Source: JAPLDA01 sp043742705
GTDB taxonomy: Bacteria; Bacteroidota; Bacteroidia; AKYH767-A; 2013-40CM-41-45
Assembly: GCA_043742705.1 (NCBI GenBank)
Contig: JAYTXY010000178.1
Location: 1 to 7,196 of the forward strand
Length of the DNA: 7,196 bases
Direction: 5' to 3'
Shown one piece after another: positions 1 through 4,805 of this stretch (positions are counted from its first letter, which is position 1; the number at the start of each line of letters is the position of its first letter). Both the position numbers and the translations under genes were made by a program. The notes below the pieces were generated by a model. That model had not been told where the DNA came from. It searched no databases and worked only from the letters and a program-made list of their open reading frames with translations.

Positions 1-359
1 CGGTGATGACATTTAAAGATATCAACGAGCCCGTGGATTATATTGTGAATTCAAGATACGGTCAGCAGGTGAGCATCTTCGGAACGGATGCAGATGAAAT
101 TGCAAGACTGATTGATCCGTTGGTAAACCAGGTTTGTCGGGTGAACATCAATTCACAATGTCAACGTGGTCCTGACGTTTACCCGTTCAACGGACGAAAA
201 AATTCCGCTGAAGGAACGTTGAGTGTTTCAGATGCATTGCGTGCGTTCTCCATTCGAACACTTGTTGCCGCAAAGGATATAGAACTCAACAAAAAAATGA
301 TTTCCGATATTCTTGAAAACAGGAAGTCAACTTTCCTTTCCACGGATTTTATTCTTTGA
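1..359 (+). CDS. gapN: C-terminal end of GapN-type NADP-dependent glyceraldehyde-3-phosphate dehydrogenase (aldehyde dehydrogenase family), partial
   Basis: About 118 residues are visible; the reading frame is open at the left edge (first full codon at base 3), so the start, the cofactor-binding domain and the catalytic Cys and Glu lie outside the window. The visible part begins with a segment reading EPVDYIVNSRYGQQVSIFG, typical of the aldehyde dehydrogenase fold near its C-terminus. It continues with RVNINSQCQRGPDVYPFNG and a GRKNSAEGTLSV stretch. In aldehyde dehydrogenases the NIN...P.....PFGG-like segment leads into the oligomerisation strand; the NINSxxxRGPDxxPF version is what I associate with GapN enzymes (ALDH11). 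Those oxidise glyceraldehyde 3-phosphate directly to 3-phosphoglycerate with NADP, giving NADPH without ATP. Family membership is clear; substrate rests on recalled resemblance of the tail only. It ends at TGA 357-359, and no terminator is obvious after it. It could instead be a related aldehyde dehydrogenase with another substrate. Confidence 0.8.
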   Translation, partial: VMTFKDINEPVDYIVNSRYGQQVSIFGTDADEIARLIDPLVNQVCRVNINSQCQRGPDVYPFNGRKNSAEGTLSVSDALRAFSIRTLVAAKDIELNKKMISDILENRKSTFLSTDFIL

Positions 360-447
360 GAAATAGTAAGGTCATTACCTAAGCACCAATTACTAATGAA
401 CTAATAAACGATTGAACCAATGAATTTTTCAACTTCATGGAATTGAT
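360..447. repeat. Spacer with imperfect 8-bp direct repeats (CYAATGAA-like)
   Basis: The spacer between the dehydrogenase and the LtaS-like gene contains four contiguous octamers: CTAATGAA (393-400), CTAATAAA (401-408), CGATTGAA (409-416) and CCAATGAA (417-424). A fainter copy, ACCAATTA, precedes them at 385-392. The consensus is roughly CYAATGAA. I find no TAnnTTTG promoter element and no stem followed by a T-run here. The short pairing AGGT/ACCT around 369-380 is too weak to call a terminator. The array stops 23 bases before the ATG at 448. Confidence 0.6.
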
Positions 448-2316
448 ATGAGAGATACGATTACGCTCGTTCTTAAATTATTTTTCTTTTTCCTATTACT
501 TTTTTTTACTGAGCGCGTAATTTTTATTTTGTTTCTCGGCAGTTCACTGAAGGATCTTCAGCTACGAGAAATATTTCTTTCCTGTATTCTCGGTTTAAGG
601 ATGGACATTGCCACAGCCGGCATTTTGATGATTCCTGTTTTCTTGTTGATAAGCATTTATCTTTTCCTGCAACGGAAAATTATTCTGAAAATAATCAAAG
701 GATATACAATCCTTCTCGTTGTTATCACCGGTTTTATCAATGTTTGTGATATTGCGTTGTACGAAGCGTGGGGAACGCGCATTAATCCGAAAGCGATTTC
801 CTATCTCTCATATCCGAAGGAAGCTGCAGCAAGTGCCTGGAGTTTTCAATATCTTCTTGCGATGATTGTTTTCATCCTTTTTTGCATTGTATTTATTCGT
901 TTGTGCAAAAAATATTTCAGAGGAGAAGTTGCATTGAACTCGATCTTGTTAAGTAAGATCAGTTTTCTTTTACTTATGCCCGGACTCATCATTTTAGCTG
1001 CTCGTGGCGGAGTACAGAAATTTCCGATGGATAAATCATTTGTTTATTTCTCTCATCATCCGGCAATAAATCAGGCGGGTGTAAACGGCACATGGAATTT
1101 TATTCATGCTTGCATGGATCCTGTTGAGTTGAAAGATAATCCGTACAAATTTTTTTCTGAAGAAGAAGCAAATCGTTTGGTGAAAGAGATTCGAAAACAT
1201 AATTCGGATTCGACATTGAGTATCCTTAATACAAATCGTCCAAACATTGTACTCGTCATGCTAGAGAGTTTCAGCACGGAAATCATTGAGCCGTTGGGAG
1301 GAGAGAAAGGAATCACTCCGAATTTTACTGAGCTTGCCAAAGAAGGATTGTTATTCACTGATTTTTATACGCCCGGATTTCGCACTGAGCAAGGGCTTGC
1401 AGCCTTAGTGAGCGGATTTCCTTCTCAACCAACCACGACTATTCTGCGACAGTTTGGAAAATTCGATCAGATGCCAAGTCTCGCTCGCTCATTGGATTCT
1501 GTCGGATATAAATCATCCTATTATTACGGTGGGAATTTACATTTTGCTTACACAGGAAGTTATCTCCGCACAATGGGTTTCGAAAAAATCATTGGTGAAG
1601 ATGATTTTAAATTTAAGAGGCGAACAGGCTGGGGAGCTTATGATGAAGAACTGTTTCGTTATTTCAATGAAGACATGAAAGCGACACAGCAACCTTTCTT
1701 TTCCACTATCATGACTTCCACCAACCATGAACCTTTTAATGCTGATGTGGAAAAAATTGTTCAGTCACAAACGGGCGACTGGTGTTACGATTACATCAAT
1801 ACAGTTCATTACACTGATAAATGTTTAGGAGAATTAATTGCAGGAATGAAGCAACAATCCTGGTTCAACAATTCACTTATTGTTATTGTTGCTGATCATG
1901 CACATACTTGTCCGGCCAAGCATGAATATAATTCTGCACCACGTCATCACATTCCATTCTTGCTTTTAGGTGGTGCATTAAAAGATGAGTACAAAGGAAA
2001 AACGAACAACCATATTTCTTCGCAAGTAGATTTTCCTGCTACTATTCTTTCAATGTTGAAGTTAAAGCATGATCAGTTTCACTGGAGCAATGATGTCTTG
2101 AATGTGACTTCTCCGCAATCTGCCTTCTATGCATTCGATGATGGTTTCGGCTGGATCAACAATCGACAGCAATTGGTGTATGATCATAAATTGAAACAAG
2201 TAATTTTCCAAAAGAATGATTCAATGAATACTGGAGAAAATGATCTGTATATAAAACAAGGCAAAGCGTATTTGCAGATGTTGATGGATGAATACATACG
2301 ATTCAATGAAAGATGA
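448..2316 (+). CDS. LtaS/MdoB-like membrane sulfatase-fold phosphoglycerol transferase family protein
   Basis: This is a 622-residue inner-membrane protein with an extracytoplasmic catalytic domain. About five hydrophobic segments lie near residues 5-31, 42-74, 82-104, 131-152 and 168-186. A linker follows, then an alkaline-phosphatase-superfamily (sulfatase, Pfam-type) domain from about residue 264. Residues matching the LtaS active site are visible: Glu273 in MLES (metal), Thr313 in FRTEQG (nucleophile), Trp395 in GWGAYDEE, His427 in TNHEPF, and Asp483-His484 in VADHAH (metal). The set looks intact, so the enzyme is probably active. Length is close to that of Gram-positive LtaS (about 650). 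LtaS polymerises glycerol phosphate and MdoB/OpgB decorates glucans, but lipoteichoic acid is not known in this phylum, so the substrate here is unknown. The start at ATG 448 is the first in-frame ATG after a stop at 421-423; only a weak GGA (439-441) precedes it. The T-rich start encodes a Phe/Leu-rich first helix. Confidence 0.88.
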   Translation: MRDTITLVLKLFFFFLLLFFTERVIFILFLGSSLKDLQLREIFLSCILGLRMDIATAGILMIPVFLLISIYLFLQRKIILKIIKGYTILLVVITGFINVCDIALYEAWGTRINPKAISYLSYPKEAAASAWSFQYLLAMIVFILFCIVFIRLCKKYFRGEVALNSILLSKISFLLLMPGLIILAARGGVQKFPMDKSFVYFSHHPAINQAGVNGTWNFIHACMDPVELKDNPYKFFSEEEANRLVKEIRKHNSDSTLSILNTNRPNIVLVMLESFSTEIIEPLGGEKGITPNFTELAKEGLLFTDFYTPGFRTEQGLAALVSGFPSQPTTTILRQFGKFDQMPSLARSLDSVGYKSSYYYGGNLHFAYTGSYLRTMGFEKIIGEDDFKFKRRTGWGAYDEELFRYFNEDMKATQQPFFSTIMTSTNHEPFNADVEKIVQSQTGDWCYDYINTVHYTDKCLGELIAGMKQQSWFNNSLIVIVADHAHTCPAKHEYNSAPRHHIPFLLLGGALKDEYKGKTNNHISSQVDFPATILSMLKLKHDQFHWSNDVLNVTSPQSAFYAFDDGFGWINNRQQLVYDHKLKQVIFQKNDSMNTGENDLYIKQGKAYLQMLMDEYIRFNER

Positions 2317-2439
2317 AGCCTTGATTTCTCTTTTATTCTTTGAATGAATAATTTCGGATTGCGAATTGGTGATTGCGTCCCGAATGTTCGGGATTATCCG
2401 CAATTTTAAATCCACAATCCACAATTGTGAATAAGCAAG
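2317..2439. repeat. Heptamer-repeat inverted element with central hairpin in the spacer upstream of proC
   Basis: From about 2355 the spacer is organised in 7-base steps. The left arm reads CGGATTG (2355-2361), CGAATTG (2362-2368) and GTGATTG (2369-2375). The right arm carries the opposite orientation: TCCGCAA (2397-2403), a diverged TTTTAAA, then TCCACAA twice (2411-2424). Between the arms sits a perfect inverted repeat, TCCCGAATGTTCGGGA (2378-2393), with 7-bp arms around TG. The stem can be extended by ATTGCG (2372-2377) pairing with CGCAAT (2399-2404), leaving TTATC as a one-sided bulge. There is no T-run right after the stem, so it is not a standard intrinsic terminator, although it lies 62 bases after the LtaS-like gene's stop. 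It resembles a dispersed intergenic repeat; copies elsewhere in the genome cannot be checked here. Confidence 0.6.
2420..2429. promoter_or_regulatory. 10-bp perfect palindrome upstream of the proC promoter (possible operator)
   Basis: CACAATTGTG is a perfect palindrome ending 10 bases before the candidate -7 element, so it lies where a regulator could affect RNA polymerase binding. Its left half overlaps the last TCCACAA heptamer of the adjacent repeat, so it may simply be a by-product of that element. Seen directly; the operator role is a guess. Confidence 0.25.
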
Positions 2440-2447
2440 TATCTTTG
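2440..2447 (+). promoter_or_regulatory. Bacteroidota-type -7 promoter element for proC
   Basis: TATCTTTG matches the TAnnTTTG consensus of the -7 box used by the primary sigma factor of this phylum exactly. It lies 32 bases before the proC ATG, predicting transcription from near 2453 and a leader of about 27 bases. No convincing TTTG-type -33 box is present at the usual 19-21 base distance; the nearest TTG (2425-2427) is too close. The position favours separate transcription of proC from the LtaS-like gene. Confidence 0.5.
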
Positions 2448-2479
2448 TCAAAATTAATTCTGAAAATAAAAATTTGAGT

Positions 2480-3301
2480 ATGAAAAATAAACTTCCAAAA
2501 ATTGCTGTACTCGGTGGGGGAAACATCGGGTTGTCGTTAGCGAAAGGATTAGTTAAAGCAGGCAAATACAAAGCGAGCGACATTGTCGTTACGAGAAGAA
2601 GCAAAGACAGACTTGCTGAAATTTCAAAACTGGGTTTTACCGTAACTGATGATAACTCTGCCGCTGTTTCAAAAGCCGAACTGATTGTGATAGCTGTGCT
2701 TCCACAGCAATTGAATAGTTTGCTTAAACTTATTTCAGCCAAAATGGATGTGAAGAAGCATCTCATTGTTTCCGTAGTCTCAGGTGTGAGCACTAAAGAT
2801 GTATCCGATCGTCTTGTAAAAAATGTGCAAGTTGTACGAGCCATGCCCAATACAGCAATTGCAATTGGCGCTTCCATGACGTGTATTGCATCAACGAATG
2901 CTTCTGAGAAAAATATTGAAACTGTTCAATCTCTTTTTGAAACGGTAGGAGAGGTGATTCAGATTCACGAAGAACTGATGACGGCAGCAACGGCACTGAA
3001 TGCCTGTGGAATTGCGTTTTTCCTGAGAGCGATTCGTGCTGCTTCACAAGGTGGAGTGGAAATCGGTTTTCATGCGGAGGATGCATTGAGAATGGCTTCG
3101 CAAACTGCGAAAGGTGCTGCCAGTTTGTTACTCGAAGGGAATACTCATCCTGAAAATGAAATTGACAAAGTAACTTCTCCGAAAGGATGCACCATTGCAG
3201 GACTCAATGAAATGGAACACGAAGGATTCAGTTCCGCGCTCATCAAAGGAATCATTACCTCTTCACGAAAAGCAGGGGAGTTGTATAAGAAGGGTGATTG
3301 A
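2480..3301 (+). CDS. proC: Pyrroline-5-carboxylate reductase
   Basis: This 273-residue cytoplasmic enzyme reduces 1-pyrroline-5-carboxylate to L-proline with NAD(P)H, the last step of proline synthesis. The N-terminal Rossmann domain starts with IAVLGGGNIG (residues 8-17), and a VTRRS segment after the second strand (37-41) suits NADP binding. VRAMPNTAIAIG (119-130) is the family's conserved MPN loop. The C-terminal helical dimerisation domain ends with HPENEIDKVTSPKGCTIAGL (223-242), containing the T-S-P-x-G-x-T-I-A-G signature that contacts substrate. Length is normal for the family. The usual TALSGSGPAYxF helix is replaced by TALNACGIAFFLRAI (171-185), a clear departure discussed in the findings. 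ATG 2480 is preferred over the in-frame TTG at 2474 because it is the normal start codon, the protein aligns from there, and the promoter leaves a short leader. The gene converges with the secreted-protein gene on the other strand, 91 bases away. Confidence 0.93.
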   Translation: MKNKLPKIAVLGGGNIGLSLAKGLVKAGKYKASDIVVTRRSKDRLAEISKLGFTVTDDNSAAVSKAELIVIAVLPQQLNSLLKLISAKMDVKKHLIVSVVSGVSTKDVSDRLVKNVQVVRAMPNTAIAIGASMTCIASTNASEKNIETVQSLFETVGEVIQIHEELMTAATALNACGIAFFLRAIRAASQGGVEIGFHAEDALRMASQTAKGAASLLLEGNTHPENEIDKVTSPKGCTIAGLNEMEHEGFSSALIKGIITSSRKAGELYKKGD

Positions 3302-3316
3302 CTTGTGAGTTCTTGG

Positions 3317-3361
3317 GTTGTTAGGTTGCTCTGTTAATAAATGATTTAACAACTTAACAAC
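3317..3361. terminator. Long stem-loop between convergent genes, possible bidirectional terminator
   Basis: GTTGTTAGGTTG (3317-3328) pairs with CAACTTAACAAC (3350-3361) over 12 pairs: eleven Watson-Crick and one G-U. Inside the loop, TTAA (3334-3337) can pair with TTAA (3346-3349). Because the right arm is an array, the left arm can equally pair with 3358-3369 or 3366-3377. The stem starts 15 bases after the proC stop, and the whole region lies downstream of both flanking genes, as expected for a shared transcript end. No good T-run follows on either strand and the stem is AT-rich, so intrinsic termination is not secure. Confidence 0.35.
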
Positions 3362-3393
3362 TTAACAACTTAACAACAAAATAACTGACCAAC
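3346..3393. repeat. Tandem array of TTAACAAC octamers
   Basis: Four perfect contiguous copies of the octamer TTAACAAC occupy 3346-3377. Two diverged copies follow, AAAATAAC (3378-3385) and TGACCAAC (3386-3393); the last base overlaps the stop codon of the minus-strand gene. Degenerate copies in the opposite orientation (GTTGTTAG, GTTGCTCT) lie just to the left at 3317-3332. There are no spacers between units, so this is a simple satellite-like array. Confidence 0.85.
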
Positions 3394-4742
3394 TAACTTT
3401 TAATAACTGTCGTACTCACTCTCTTATCACCAAAAATAAGATTGAGTGTGTACGTTCCGCTTTCCAGTATTCCTTTGTTCTTAAACACATGAACGTTTTT
3501 TCCCTGCGGAGCTTCAAAGGTTTCTGAGCTACGAACTTTTCCCTGTGCGTCTGTTAGTTGAATCCACACTCGTCCGCTTGCAGGAGTGAAATAGGAAACG
3601 TCAAACGTTTTTTCAAACGGAACGGGATTCACGCGTTCAATACTTAGTTCCTTTTCGCTGTCAAATTTAATTGCTGAAAGAGGATGAACAATGAATTTTC
3701 CGTTTTTGAAATTCTGTCTCAGCCTGTAATAAAAAACTCCTGACATGGAAGAAGGATTGTCGATGTATGTATATTCTTCTTCATCTGTCATTTTAGGATT
3801 TACTTTCACAGTTGCTACGGTAGCAAAGTCGATTCCATTAATGGAGCGCTGAAGCGAAAAATTATCGAGATGATCGTTTGCCATGGTTGACCAATGTAGT
3901 CGAACACCATTACCTGTAGTCTCTACCATAAAGTTTACAAGCGATTCGGCAAGCGGAATCAAAGAACCCGTTGAACGAATCACAAGGTTATCAAGGATGG
4001 CAATGTCTTTTCCTCCACCATCCATGTTTTTACCAATTGTAATATTGTCTCCATCTTTCCAATACATCGCTGTATTTGGCGAAGCTGGTGAACTCCACAC
4101 GATGATACTATTCACAAAAATTTCTCCTTTTCCTGTTGAAGGAGAATAGATGAAGCGGTAATTACGGAAAAGATTATCTGTAGGAATTTCGTATTCCGTT
4201 GTCGCACTTACTGTTTCGTAGCCTCCTTTTTTATCATCGATGCGATAATTGATCGTGATGAATCCTTTGTTCATTCCAAAATTAAAACCGGAACCTCGCG
4301 TAAAGAAGTCTCCTGAAAGTTCGTTTCTCCTGAAGTCAATGCTGATATCAATTCCATCCTGATTGAAAAGAGTGGAAGACGGAATTGTCAGATCAATGTT
4401 TTTTCCTGAAGTACCTGCTGACATTCCTTGTGTAGATGATCTTCCTCCCGGAACTGAGTGAGCAGTTTTTCCAACTGAAATTCCTTCAGGTCCGAGTGTT
4501 GAATGTGTGACAGGATCTTTTTCCCAGGTAAATTCGGAAATGATTTCACTGTTGCTGTTCAAATGATTTCCTCCGGTACCTCCGTTTCCGGAAGCTCTCG
4601 TTTTTTCTAAGTTTGAAATATTCAGGTACACCATCCAGCTTACCACAAGTGTAAGAGCCACGGAAAGAGCGCCAATTACCATGACGAGTCGTCCGCTGAC
4701 TTTTAATTTATTCTTATTTCTTGAACGTAATTTATTTTTCAT
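3393..4742 (-). CDS. LamG-like domain protein with C-terminal T9SS sorting domain
   Basis: This is a 449-residue secreted protein. The basic N-terminus is followed by a hydrophobic segment (about residues 18-40, GRLVMVIG to VVSWMVYL) and a Gly/Asn/Ser-rich stretch to about 66. Residues 110-257 look like a LamG/concanavalin-type beta-sandwich, with recognisable IDISIDFRR, DFFTRGSGFNFGMN, NYRFIYS and ILDNLVIRS strands; such domains usually bind carbohydrate or protein, but no ligand is evident. Residues 265-360 form a beta-sandwich linker module (VRLHWSTMANDHLDNFSLQRS...FYYRLRQ). Residues 364-449 are a type A T9SS sorting domain (VNPVPFEKTF to the basic, Val-rich end), normally removed on arrival at the surface. 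The ATG at 4742 has no clear ribosome site. A TATATTTA close to it is only a poor promoter match. With 63 bases after the upstream gene, co-transcription with it is likely. I do not recognise a specific function. Confidence 0.82.
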   Translation of the reverse strand: MKNKLRSRNKNKLKVSGRLVMVIGALSVALTLVVSWMVYLNISNLEKTRASGNGGTGGNHLNSNSEIISEFTWEKDPVTHSTLGPEGISVGKTAHSVPGGRSSTQGMSAGTSGKNIDLTIPSSTLFNQDGIDISIDFRRNELSGDFFTRGSGFNFGMNKGFITINYRIDDKKGGYETVSATTEYEIPTDNLFRNYRFIYSPSTGKGEIFVNSIIVWSSPASPNTAMYWKDGDNITIGKNMDGGGKDIAILDNLVIRSTGSLIPLAESLVNFMVETTGNGVRLHWSTMANDHLDNFSLQRSINGIDFATVATVKVNPKMTDEEEYTYIDNPSSMSGVFYYRLRQNFKNGKFIVHPLSAIKFDSEKELSIERVNPVPFEKTFDVSYFTPASGRVWIQLTDAQGKVRSSETFEAPQGKNVHVFKNKGILESGTYTLNLIFGDKRVSTTVIKS

Positions 4743-4805
4743 CGGGATTTAAATATACTTTGTAATGAATGAGATTTGTTTACAATTTGAAGTTTATTCT
4801 TGCAA
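4743..4805. other. Short spacer between the two secreted-protein genes
   Basis: The 63 bases separate two genes read in the same direction (minus strand). They are AT-rich, with no hairpin or T-run that would end transcription after the upstream gene. On the minus strand TATATTTA lies close to the downstream ATG, but no -33 partner sits at the expected distance. Read-through is therefore the simplest interpretation. Confidence 0.4.

Noticed and set aside
347..359. A 13-base string (TTTTATTCTTTGA) at the end of the dehydrogenase gene recurs exactly at 2331-2343, just after the LtaS-like gene.
   Set aside because: It is AT-rich, and one such match is near what chance allows in 7 kb. One copy is also codons plus the stop. 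Spacing within TATTCTTTG does not fit the TAnnTTTG promoter box.
500..507. Run of eight T within the first transmembrane helix of the LtaS-like gene, a possible phase-variation slippage site.
   Set aside because: Eight T in a Phe/Leu-rich helix of an AT-rich genome is unremarkable; the frame is intact and nothing shows variation.
2378..2393. The perfect TCCCGAA/TTCGGGA hairpin as an intrinsic terminator of the LtaS-like gene.
   Set aside because: It has no T-run on its 3' side, and the surrounding inverted heptamers suggest a repeat element. A terminating role cannot be excluded but is not supported.
2474..2479. TTG at 2474 as the proC start codon.
   Set aside because: An ATG two codons later fits the usual ProC N-terminus (basic residues then the Rossmann strand), and rare start codons need stronger support.
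2221..2877. Minus-strand open frame of 218 codons overlapping the end of the LtaS-like gene, the spacer and proC.
   Set aside because: It crosses two well-supported genes and the proC promoter, has a composition typical of an antisense shadow, and shows no recognisable domain.
3346..3377. Regular repeats that could be read as a CRISPR remnant.
   Set aside because: The units are only 8 bases and directly contiguous with no spacers, and no cas genes are present.
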